Part shown: positions 11,936 through 23,362 of the stretch, piece after piece
Numbering within the stretch: position 1 is the first letter of the stretch
How the letters are laid out: each line of letters begins with the position of its first letter
NCBI GenBank assembly: GCA_963978895.1
Contig: OZ022247.1
Location: 22,365,153 to 22,429,152, forward strand
DNA length: 64,000 bases
From: Erpobdella octoculata
Taxonomy: Eukaryota; Annelida; Clitellata; Hirudinida; Erpobdellidae
Direction: 5' to 3'
Position numbers and translations under genes: made by a program
Notes under the pieces: generated by a model
The model's input: only the letters and a program-made list of their open reading frames with translations
The model's database searches: none
Told to the model about the DNA's origin: nothing

Positions 11936-14090
11936 GAATGAGGAAGAAAAAGATTTTTTTTAATTCGCAGGATTTTGGGTTTTCGTCACGAAAGCGTGGC
12001 AAACGAAGCGCGTCGAATTTCAATTTCGAATCCCAATTTGGCCGATATTGCGTGCCTCGCATACCGAACAGAGAGCGGACACTTCGGCCCCTGTAGCCAC
12101 TAATTAGATGAAGTAAAATTGAAAACCACTTCTATATTTATCGCGCAATCCCTCTTAAATCGTTTATTTTTAGAAATAAACTTTTTTTATTTTTAGGTTT
12201 TAAGCCAACAAAGTGCATGTTATTAAACTGCTCTGTTCGAGTTAAATTTAATATAAAAATAGACGCTAGCGAACCGAAAGGAAATTTAAAGGAATTTAAA
12301 CCTTCATCAAAAGTCATTAAGATTTTTATCAACAGATTACCGTACAAGAATGACTGGACACTGGACAACTTAAAGCGTTGGACAAAAGCCGACTCCAAGA
12401 AGTTTAAGAAATTAGTCAGAAAAACAGCTGACTGACTGTATAGCACCTATAAAGATCATTTGTATACAGATTGATTGTAGAAAGAGCTCTCTGTTCAAGT
12501 TGACATTGTTGTTGTATTGTGTATACTACACATTCACGTGTGTGGTCTGTAATCTCTGTGCTATAAAATTACGCACACACACACACACACACAAACACAC
12601 AGGTATAGATTTTTTCCGCAATAGCAATTAACAAGGTGCATGCAAGCGGTTTGCGAACGGCCAGAATCCGGCGGCAGATGCGTGTCGCTCGGCCACGTCG
12701 AAAGTGCGTGAGTCCGGCGACGTTTTCCCCGCGCTTTAATGACCAACGGATGTCCCCGGTCTCTCAGAGTCCTCGAGATTCCTAATTAAACACGCTTTCT
12801 CGTTGCGACAGGTAAAGTAAAAGTGATTGAAAATAGTAAACCACGGAATTATAGTATAGTAAACAAATCTGTAGGTAGGTACTATATATAGCTCATTGAA
12901 GGTCATTTAAAATCTCAATAAATATATAAATATATAAACTGAAGGTTCCTCATCTGATTTTTGTTTACCTGGTTGACGAAAATATTTATTACCAACGACT
13001 ATTTTTATGTTAATTATTGCTTCAAAACCCAAGTCGCAAGAATACAAATTTGGAGAACCGTCTATTCTATGAATAAAATAAAAGTCAAGTTGTGGACAAT
13101 TTGCCCAGTGCCCGAACTATTAAGAATTGGTAAATAATGAATTTATTGTAAATAGATCGCATTAGCAGGATAGGCAGCGCATTACAATGAACCGCGTGGC
13201 GTAGATTCTCAGCGGGATTGATTGGACATACGCGGCAATTCAAATGGGTCTTAACAGTACCCCCTACAGTGGTGTTTTTAAGAACATCGCCGTCTTCTGC
13301 TATTTCATTCAAGGGTATCGTTTATGAATATTCAAATAAATTAGTTATATTTATTATCATCTTCAAGGCTCGTTTGCTTACAGGAAATGATGTAAAGATG
13401 GAGATGAGTTACTACAATCGTGCGGTGTAGTTGCAGAATACAACCCGAGCTTATAACTGTTTTTGATCGTTTTGAACCCCGTTGCGCAACAGAGAGTAAT
13501 TATTAACTACCGTAACGATGCAGAGCGAAAAACTTTGAAGTGATCAGCAATATTTCAAACGATTTAATTTCGATTAAATTTGATAACTAATTTAGATTCG
13601 ATTAAACTTGATAACTAACGTCCAATGCACTTCCGACCGAAAATCGTTTTGATCCTCACTCGCGCGTAATAGTAATAAATAATAATAATAGCACTCAACT
13701 TTTGACTCGCACTGACGTAGCCCGGAGCTGGAAATCTCTCGTGATGTCATTTAGAATGGAAAGAATGAAAAGGAGATTGTTATCTTCTCGTGAAAAAGGG
13801 CACCGAAATTCGCCTTTCGCCGAACTTCAAAAGATCTCTACAAGTTCTCCCCTTGCGTGCAATAGCGACCCGTGCGTCAAACAATGCGTGAGTGTAAGGA
13901 GAGTGGCTTGCGTAGTTGTATTGCGTTTGCGTGCTTTCCTTTGCGTGTTCTTGCTGTAGGTTTTGTTTTTTTTTTCTTAACGCGGTAAGTTTCTATTTGA
14001 GACTTTCTGTTCTCCGGATTCGTTTGCTCAATGCTTCCAATCGGAAGTTTATTTCCGTGGAACGATTAAAACTGGACGTCCCATTAGCCA
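11936..14090. other. Intergenic, no gene supported
   Basis: It contains a (CA)n run at about 12571-12602, a TTGCGCAA octamer at 13482 and a (AATA)n patch near 13671. A 72-codon frame at 12217-12435 is Lys-rich but has no domain and no convincing splice context. Confidence 0.4.
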
Positions 14091-14184
14091 CGAGAGAGAG
14101 CGAAAGGGAGAGAGAGAGCGAAAGGGAGAGAGAGAGAGCTGGAGAGAGAGAAAAAGAGAGAGAGAGAAAAGGAGGAGAGAGCGA

Positions 14185-14237
<53 letters not shown>
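14091..14237. repeat. (GA)n tract with a GCGAAAGGGAGA sub-repeat
   Basis: The left half repeats GAGAGCGAAAGGGAGAGA; the right half is almost pure GA. The Arg-Glu and Leu-Ser frames over it are artefacts. Confidence 0.9.
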
Positions 14238-14238
<1 letters not shown>

Positions 14239-15527
14239 AGGAGAACCGCATGGTATGTCGGAAGAGGGAGGGAACGCTGCTTATCCAACCGTGGATACCG
14301 TGTGTGTGTGGCCGCTGTAGATCCACATCCGGATCGCTTGATAATCTGGAGTTTACCATCACGCATTCTGTAATAATTAATCGGCCTTGTTTGTTGTTGT
14401 TGTTGTAAAGCCCTTTTTGCTTAAAAGCCCTTTTTTCTAAAAATAACCTCGGACATCAAGACAAATCAGGGATGTGCGAGTACGGGAAAATACCGAACGA
14501 ACAACAGCCATATAAACGAACGGGCATTAATAAGCAAATGGACACAACGCACAGCCTGTCATCACATTAAAGCGGGGATGACACTATAAATTACACTCCC
14601 CCATCTCGCAAGCCCGGTTACACCCTAAAATTAAATCGCATCTCAAAATTAACATATTGATGAGGTTACGCCATTGTCGATCACGCCAAGCAATAGAGCA
14701 GTTGTGTATATACAGTTGTAGCTACGCAACAAATCCAGCAGCAACAACAACAACGCTATTATAGCCCCGGGGCAATATCCGTATAGTTCTGTTTACATTC
14801 GCATTTCACATCCGGTCCCGCTGCGGGAGGTCCACTGACCTGACCTAGTTTAATTTGTCGACGTAAGTATATATATACATATACACAATATAGAAAACTA
14901 TCGGGTAGGTTGAAAAATCGAATACTATATAATAGAGTACCTGGAAAAACAACATCAACCGTAAAAAGGGGTTGATACTCCAGTAAATATAACATCATTC
15001 TTAAACTACAAGAATGATATTTGAATTTGTTTTCTCATTATAAAGTAATAAAAAGAGTATTATTTAAGCTGTAAACGTAATATATACAAAAATATGTAAA
15101 TAATGATAATGTAAATTGTCAACAATTATATTTGACTGGCTAGTCTCATCTGGTAATGCCTCGAAACTATCGAGTGCTAATCAAAACTAAATATTTCTTC
15201 AAGATGCATTAATAAATTAATAACAGCCTATTCGTACTGTACACAAAAGCGGAGGCGCACGTCATATGCATTTCAGACGGATATTTGAAGATGACAGTGA
15301 TTATTAAGTTGGTGACAATAATGACGATGACAACCAGAGGACAATGATGACGAGGCCGATAACTTTGGTCTTATTATTTCACCCGGTATTCGTCGGGTCG
15401 GACTAAATTCTGAAGGGTGACATTAAAATTGTCTTGGTAAACTTACTGTCCACAAGCTGTAAGACATTTTTGTAAGATTATTATCATTAGCCATCGTCGT
15501 ATTCGTCGTCAACATCGTTGTAGAGGT
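14238..15527. other. Intergenic, nothing identified
   Basis: AT-rich DNA with a GTT run near 14392 and an AAC run near 14740. No coding or RNA gene is evident. Confidence 0.4.
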
Positions 15528-15538
15528 AGCAGTAGTAT

Positions 15539-15609
<71 letters not shown>

Positions 15610-15610
15610 A
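15528..15610. repeat. (GTA)n microsatellite
   Basis: About 25 GTA/AGT units, nearly perfect. Confidence 0.95.
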
Positions 15611-16002
15611 AATTAGTAGTACATGAATAAATTAATTATTAAACCTTATTCTTACTTCAGCCAGTGCCAAACGTCTTACTACAGATGGATCAGAAAGAAA
15701 AATGAGACCTTATCAAATATTGACCCGATTACGAAGTGTAAATTAGTTGTTACGCAAAACGAGAAATCAGGGGATGGGAAATTATGCGTCTCATCTTGTC
15801 TCAATTACAATGTGAAAATGAGCAAGGTTATGTAAGAATAAGTGGGATAAATAGACCCGAAGATAATCGGCAGAAGCGATACGAAACGTAACTAATTTCT
15901 CACATCCATCCGAGACTGGTTGCCTGTGGACTAAATTTCTCACGATGTTGACCAAAACGAGACCAAATGAGACGAGGAAAGAATCATTTTATTCCTCCTT
16001 AC

Positions 16003-16017
16003 ATCTCTCTCTTTCTT

Positions 16018-16105
<88 letters not shown>

Positions 16106-16118
16106 CTCTCTTTCTCTA
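16003..16118. repeat. (CT)n microsatellite
   Basis: An almost uninterrupted CT run. A second short CT run lies at about 16424-16446. Confidence 0.95.
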
Positions 16119-18534
16119 GCACCCAGCATCGTTTAGAACTAAATAAACTCTTGTAAACAGTTTACATTTGCAGTGCGTGTGCATCGATCGAGAAGTTATG
16201 CAATCTATGCAATCCTGGCCATCTTTGTTATGCAAACTCCGGATGCGATGGTTGAACATCGGCAACTACTGGAACAATGGGTGGTGCTCACTTATGCGTT
16301 TTTAATGACTCTGACTCTCTCTCTCTCCTTCCCATCTCTCTTACACTCTTGCTTGATCTCCATTTTTCTCTATTCCTCTTTCCCTTTTCTATGCCAATCT
16401 TCAATCCATTAATCAAATTCCATCCCTCTCTCTCTCTCTCTCTCTGTCTCTCGCACTTTATTACCTAACTTTTTCCACCAATCTATTTCTACTTACCTTG
16501 CTTACATCTGTAATTTGAATATTTTCAACGCGGGTCCCCCCCGGATTACTTATTTCCACGGGGTCCAGGTTTTCTCTCGGCGACCCTGCTTGGGAGTCAA
16601 GTGCCCCATTAAACTTGAATCCAATAATAAACTCAACTACTACTACTACATCATCACAAATAATTCTTTATAAAATTTAAACATCGGACGTGGTACAATT
16701 GGTGACGATCGAGTATGACGTGTAAACGTAATCGTTTGATTATGTTTTTATTATTTACTAGAAAAATCCCATTAAAAATGACGGATTTTTATATTTTTAT
16801 CGAACTGTCAGATATTGAATTTAAAAAAAAAAGTTGTTTTCTTCTCTATGCAATTATCCTAGGAAGTTCAATCAAGTCAGGATCTCAATCGCTTTAAATG
16901 ATTAAATGCGGTATAATTAGACAATGCGGTTGCTCTAACTGCTCAGCAATATCAAAAAAATAAAAATTATTACATTTCATGCCATGCCTTCGTAAGACAG
17001 CTGCGATGTTTTCTTTTGAACAATAAATCCAGCATAATGGTTGATGTAATCGGCTAACCTCTTGCATAATAAGCTAGGGCAAAAACGTTTTGGATATTCA
17101 GGACTGAAAGTGTACAATTGCGTAATAACTTTTATTACACGCCTATTCGCATCCTTTTTATTAACTGCTGACTGCTGACCACCGCGGCCGCCGCCTTATG
17201 CGAAATTGCTAACATACAGACATCGGAAATTATGTTTTTTATAATTTATGCAGCTATTAAATTATTAAAATGGTCAGCGCTGCTTAAACATTTTACCGAG
17301 AGGAGTTGAAAGCTAATTGAAGTGTTATGTAGTAGAAACACCCTATTGGCCGGGGGTCGAATATACGGACTGTACAGTAGGTACAGGTTGCATACTCTCC
17401 TAGTAGTCCAAGTTCGTTGAGTTTCGAGTCTGAGAAAACGTTGTTTATGATGTTGCTGATAATATTGCTAATGATGATGTTGTTGGTGAAGATGTTGGTT
17501 ATGATGATGATGATGTTATTGTTGATGACGGTGGCGATTTTAGTAAGCTTAATAATGGAATTGTACAACTTTCAGAACAATAGCACAAATATTAAGATGA
17601 ATGGTAATGAAACAAAGTAAGTAAATAGCAATAGTACAGATGAAGTGGTAATTAGGTAAAAGTTCAACTATTTAGCTTAGCTGGCCAAAGCCTGGGCTTT
17701 TCATTGTTTACAGCTGTTCGAAGTGAAGCTTAACATCGTTTGTAATTGTCTTGCAAGTTTCAAACAGTTTAATAGCTGCTTTAATTACCGGGTTTAACGT
17801 TTATGCTATTTTGATATGAATTTATGAATACATTAAATGGATTGAAAGATACCAATGTTACTATATTCATTCATTTCTACATATATTTCAGTTCCGTATA
17901 TATAAGAAATAAAAAATTAACAACATTGTTACCACTATAAAACAGTTCTTTAATAATTTAAAAATACGCTACATAGTTTACAAACAAATGCAATTAAAAC
18001 AAATGCAGTTAAAAGTAAAATTAATTGTTGTACAAGCGATGTTACTTGTAAAGAAAAAAAGTAAAATGAACTGAGATTACCTCACCTCTCCGGTAACATC
18101 CAAGCTGTAGTTGCAGTTGTTATAGAATTGCTATCCGCGCACAGCACTTCAAAATTTTCATCAACCCTCCTCCTAAATATGCTAAAACTAAAGAGAAAGA
18201 GCCACTACTTCACTACTAGATTCTAGTAACTAGAAGTTCAGAACGTTTGACCCGGGTCAAGAAGCGTGGTTAGAAAGGTCAGCTTTTAAATAATATTACT
18301 TAATCGCAGTTGTTGCGCAACTGCATTTTCTATTAGATAACAAGGTCGACGGTTGAACTTCAATTATTAAAATGTCCCTATCTTCTTCTTCATCGATCGA
18401 TTGCTAATGTGCCAATTATTCATTAGAACCGGTCAAACCGTTTGACCATTCGACTCGGGTCAAAGATGGTTACTTCGACCTTTATATATATATACTCGTT
18501 GCAGAGAGCGCAAGTTACGTGGTTGGTGTCCGAA
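16119..18534. other. Intergenic, no gene supported
   Basis: It holds bZIP-type octamers TTGCGTAA (17118) and TTGCGCAA (18313), and ATG/TTG-rich DNA at about 17450-17530. Short frames lack support. Confidence 0.4.
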
Positions 18535-18705
18535 ATGGCCCGACGACAACGGCGGGACGAGTGCGTGTTATCCAGTGTGTGCTCCGCATTTATACTTCTT
18601 CTTCTGCTACTACTACAACAACCTGGCCCAACTGTAGGACGAATGACCCAATACTCACGTCAGAAGAGCTTAAGATATCTTCTATCGATGCGTGTGGATG
18701 TGTAG
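18535..18705 (+). CDS. Weak candidate: signal-peptide-bearing first exon
   Basis: An ATG opens a 56-residue frame that begins MARRQRRDECVLSS and runs straight into a FILLLLLLL hydrophobic core ending near QQPGPT, the layout of a signal peptide. A TATATATATATA box lies at about 18481-18494, roughly 40-50 bases upstream. Possible donors follow (for example GTAGGT near 18701). No downstream exon could be identified, and the Leu run comes from CTT/CTG/CTA trinucleotides, so this could be chance. Confidence 0.2.
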   Translation: MARRQRRDECVLSSVCSAFILLLLLLLQQPGPTVGRMTQYSRQKSLRYLLSMRVDV

Positions 18706-18739
18706 GTGTGTGTGTGTGTGTGTGTGGTGTGTGAGGATG

Positions 18740-19850
18740 TTTATGTGTAATGAGTGATCGACCGCACTTTGAACTTTGGCCAAACGCCAGTTCGTTTGTC
18801 GCACTAATGATAAATCACCTGGTGTAGAATGTTGTTATTAATTTTGAAGCAGCCTGTTATTGCTTCAATAAACTTTTTTTTTAAAGTAAATTCTTTATCG
18901 AATATTTATTTTAAAAAATATTCATTATTTATTATTTCGTTTATTTAAGGTGGAAACAGAATCAAACGGTCGAAAACTTCAGTGACAGATTTACGGCTCA
19001 TCAATAAAGTCGTCTAATAGAACATAATTATGCAAAATTGCATAATTATGCACACAATAAAGGCTCTCCCTGTGACCAATCTCGATCGTGTGACAGCCGC
19101 CCGATAGACCAATCACAGGGCGCTAGGTCGGCTGGCTACGCAACGGCTAGCCGATTGTAATTAGCACTGCACCGATCGGCCACGTCTCATGACCATGTAT
19201 GGGGCTCAAAACGGGTTACATGGTGACGAATTATTTCAACCATGTGACACTTTTTTTCCAAGAGTGGGTTGAATTTACAGGGGGGTGAATAATTTGGCTC
19301 GACTTCCAGTTGGCTAAATTCTTCAGTTGAATTTAATTTATATATTATTCTAGACTTAAGCAGATTCTTTTACTCGATTATCAAAAATAAACAATTAAAA
19401 AAAAAGACAACACTTATTTCATAAATTCAAACAACTATTATTTGTAATGATCGTCAACCAAAACCTGATGTTTTAGTTTAAGACTAAATAAACCTAGTAA
19501 GACCTAGCTGCTTTGAGCACGGCTAGATTCTGTTTTTTTTCTGTTACGATGGGAAGAGCTCCAACCCTGACTACTCCAGTCAGTGCCGCCTACCGTGCTC
19601 CAGTGTTTTCAGAAGGGTCGGAATAAACATTTCGCTATTGCAAGCGTAATTTATTCTCATTAATTACTCCAAGTCTTAAATTTGTTTCCGCCTCGGGCGT
19701 TGGTTTTCAATTAAATCCTCGTCTCAGTTGCAATGTCATTGTTGTTGTAATGTTACAGCATGGTAGTACCTACCCAGTGCATAAGGTTGTTGTAAACAAC
19801 CCGGAATATTTTTTTAGAGATTGGAAAGAAAGAGAAGAGGAAGAGTTTCG
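18740..19850. other. Intergenic, nothing identified
   Basis: It includes a perfect inverted pair around TGCAAAATTGCATAATTATGCA (about 19032-19052) and no supported gene. Confidence 0.4.
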
Positions 19851-19980
19851 AAAACAAAAATTATGTCAATCAAGATCAATGGCAAGTTTACACAAACATA
19901 TTGTTACATTACACGAAAACAAAAATTATGTCAATCAAGATCAATGGCAAGTTTACACAAACATATTGTTACATTACACG
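19851..19980. repeat. Exact 65-bp tandem duplication
   Basis: 19851-19915 and 19916-19980 are identical by eye, with the start of a third unit (AAAACAAATTAT) following. Sixty-five is not a multiple of three, which argues against a coding role. Confidence 0.9.
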
Positions 19981-20845
19981 AAAACAAATTATATCAAACA
20001 TTAGCTATCACTGCAGATTATATTTGTAATTTGTTCAATCAAACCACCCTGCTTTATCTTAGTAAACTTCCAAAGACCCCATAGGGCAAATAAGTTTCTG
20101 CTTTCTTGTCGTGCAATATAGGAACTACTAGTTGAATTTATTTATTTGAGACTTGTAATAAAAGCTTTTAAGCAAATTTAAATAAAGTTTCTTTTTCAAT
20201 TATTATTAGTGCAATTTAAAGCAAAAAATAAAAATTAAATAGTGAACTTTTTTCGGAGTGACAGTATCTGACCCAGGGACCGCTTGCCCCGTCACCCACA
20301 ACTCTATTGTTACTAGTGGCAACTAGCAGACTGGGAAAATGTTCTTAAAATAAAAAAGAACGCGAGCAATGTAAGACTTTGAATATGCTGGGCGAAATAA
20401 ATGGTTAACATAGTTTAATTTTTTGTTGAAAAAAAACTAAAAATTATTTCATTATGACTAGAATATTCCAAATCGTATTTCCGTTCCGAAGATTAAAAAA
20501 TTGTTTATCTTATTTTATTTCTCCTAGAATTTCTATGTTTTTTCCATGGACTTTTCCAGATCTCTCCCGTGGTTGTTCTATTAAATTTTTTTTGTTTACT
20601 TTTGGACTTAAATGAAGATCTAAATGCATATAAATACCATTTATCGGATCAGTAGGCAGACAGGTAAACTAGCAATCGAAATTATTATTAAATGCCGGTC
20701 GATTTCAGTGCGGTACTATGTTTGAAATGCTTGAATGAGCGAGTGATTGGTTTTTGCGTAAGTAGTGGACTGTTACGAGTGTGAATTGTAAAGAAAAACG
20801 GTTCTAATGTTCCGTTATGAATAGTCGAAGTGCCATACGACACAA

Positions 20846-20858
20846 GAAAAAGAGAGAA

Positions 20859-20926
<68 letters not shown>
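20846..20926. repeat. (GA)n microsatellite
   Basis: A GA run with occasional AAAG interruptions on its left side. Confidence 0.95.
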
Positions 20927-20928
<2 letters not shown>

Positions 20929-23273
20929 ATAAAACGTTTGACGTTAAATATCTATGAATGCACAAACTGTGTTTATTTTCATGATTGAACTGTTTTATTT
21001 TTTACATTATGGCGACGCTTCGTCTTAGCTCTGATTTTTATTTTTTATAGTATAATATAGATATGGAGTGCTTGTGTGTCTGAGAGAGTGATCGTATCTT
21101 GAGCTTCTAGTTTAGGCGTCGAACGGTATGATATGTGCAATACAGGTCCAGTTAATTGTCTTATTAAATTCTTCAGGTAAACGGTCAGGTGAGCACGTTT
21201 TGCACCTGCAATCAGTTCAGCTTTTTGTTCACCGCGATTTAAACAAACGCCCACTAAAACCCCTGACACTATTATAGTAATGTCGCCAATGTCGAGCTCG
21301 TTAAAAATATAATTATTTAATTAGACAAGATATGACATGAGCATGACCGGAATAGGCACGAAAAACCCCAAGTCTCCGAACCCCCAAAGGTCAGACTTTT
21401 TATGTTGTTGTTGTTTATTTAAGTCCTTGTCAGGTCAGACTTTTTAGCCTTCCAGCAGGGTTTTAAAAATTGAAACGACAGTATATAAGGGTGTTTTCTG
21501 TCACAGATCATGACGCTTGTCTGATTTTCTCTTTCACATCATCCTTGGTCATTTGTCCAGGCTTGGTGATTTGGAGTTGCCGACTTTCAGGGGATGTTCG
21601 GAATTCAAGCGACTATATAATATAATTTTAACATCTATAAAATTTCTACCTCCGTATATCAATGTTTTTTTTTTAATGAAATTCTCCATAACCGTTTGAG
21701 AAAAGTATGAACATAACTAACCTCTTTACGCCCATTAACTACTCTATTTACATAAAATTATCCCTTTGCGAATGTAAAAAAATAGTTTCTTTTCTACCTC
21801 TCTTTTCCAGGGTGTAATCAATTAATCAAGTAATTTTGACCCGGATTGCAAATTGAATTCCGCAAAATTCTCGTTCACGCCTATCACACACACACAAATA
21901 CTTAAGTGCTTCTCGTTTGACCTCAACTTTGACATTTCTACTTTTTTTAATAAAACGGGAAAATTACGTAGTTAGTACTTGAGCATCTGCCATCTAGCGG
22001 ACGTTCGAGAATTACGTGTACTGGAAGTTGTTTCAGAAGAACATCTGCCACCTGGCGAACATTAGAGAATATAAACATTAAACGATCAGCGAGCGCCATC
22101 AGGCCTTCAAAGGAACATCTCCTAATTTTCACCTGACACACACAGCCCAATTGGGGGAGAAGAGATCCAGGTAAGAAATATCATCATACCTGGAGAGAAG
22201 ATGTGAGCTACTCTAATGAAGACTTTTATAACCAATCAGACTACATGTTAAAGAATACAAATTTTCAAAAAGACACATTAGTTAACCTTAAAATGAAATA
22301 TTTACAACTTCATATCTGTTTATCAAGACACACAAATAACACACAAACACACACATAGAGAGAGACATGTGCACAGATGAGCTGAAGCCTCTCTTGCAAA
22401 AAAAAACAAACAAATCAATTTTAATAAAAATCAAGATAAGAAGAGATTACGGTAACAGTCTTGCATAGAGGAGAATGTCACAGTTTTTTAAGTTAGTCAG
22501 TTAGTTAGTTAGTATGTTTGTGCCAGGCATGATTTGATGAATATTTTACACAAGAAAAAAAAACATATAGAAATTGATCAGGTTAAAAAAATGAATGAAA
22601 AACTACATTCAATTATTTAGTTAATAATAACCAACATCCTTGTTTGTATGAGTTTAGTCATTTTTTCACAGTATTCACGACTCCTACCAATTTGTTATAT
22701 TCATTCACACCCTAATTCGCATGCAATTATATAGGCAGACGGTGATGGTATTTCAGCTAGTTGTTACGTGACAAATAAAAACTTGTTTTTATTTGTTGAT
22801 CGAAGTAGCAAATTCATAATCACCTGAAGAAAACTAGATGTAACACAGGTATTCTAATGTAATTTAACATGTAATGTATATATATATATATAAAACTTTG
22901 ACTGATGAGTCACATCTAAAGGTTGCAGATAATCTGGAACAAAAACGGAACTGTGTTTCAGCCGTTGTTCTAAAGAAGATACTTTAAAACATTACCAAAT
23001 CACAGCCATTGTTTCACTGAACATGAAATGTAATGTGGCACATTAACTTTCATTGACGATTTACGTTACTAAAATAATAATATTCGTAATTCACTTAAGG
23101 AAGAGAGAAAAACTAGCAAGAAAGAGAAAAAAAAACAAATGTTGAACAAAACATAAAAAAAACATAGACAAAACATGCATCTAGACAACAAAAAATATTT
23201 TAGAATAATTATTTCTAATAAAAAAATTAAAACTATTTATAATTGTAACAGCGCGTCATTGAAACCGTTGACG
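20927..23273. other. Intergenic / 3' flank of the coiled-coil gene
   Basis: AT-rich DNA with short CA runs (22336-22359) and the two CTCF-like motifs near 22 kb. A minus-strand frame at 21947-22150 has some protein-like composition but no splice partner could be found. The right end should include the 3' UTR of the minus-strand gene. Confidence 0.4.
21987..22059 (-). promoter_or_regulatory. Pair of CTCF-like motifs
   Basis: Read on the minus strand, GCTAGATGGCAG (core 21987-21995) and GCCAGGTGGCAG (core 22045-22053) both fit the AGRKGGCRS core of the conserved animal CTCF motif, same orientation, 58 bp apart. Binding is inference. Confidence 0.3.
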
Positions 23274-23362
23274 TCACATTTTAGGAAGGAACGTCCACCC
23301 GTCTAAGCGAAGGTAGGTCGGTGCCATCGGTGACCTCTCTGAACCGTCTCCTATCTGACTGC
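23274..23362 (-). CDS. Coiled-coil gene, exon 5 (stop)
   Basis: Acceptor TTTTTTGTCTCTTCTAG is strong. It completes a Gly codon and reads 28 residues to TGA at 23276-23274, ending GWTFLPKM. Confidence 0.6.

Noticed and set aside
12217..12435. Lys-rich 72-codon plus-strand frame
   Set aside because: AT-rich composition alone explains it; no domain and no clear splice partners.
21947..22150. 67-codon minus-strand frame over the CTCF-like pair
   Set aside because: Somewhat protein-like, but no donor/acceptor joins it to the coiled-coil gene, and it overlaps a short internal repeat.
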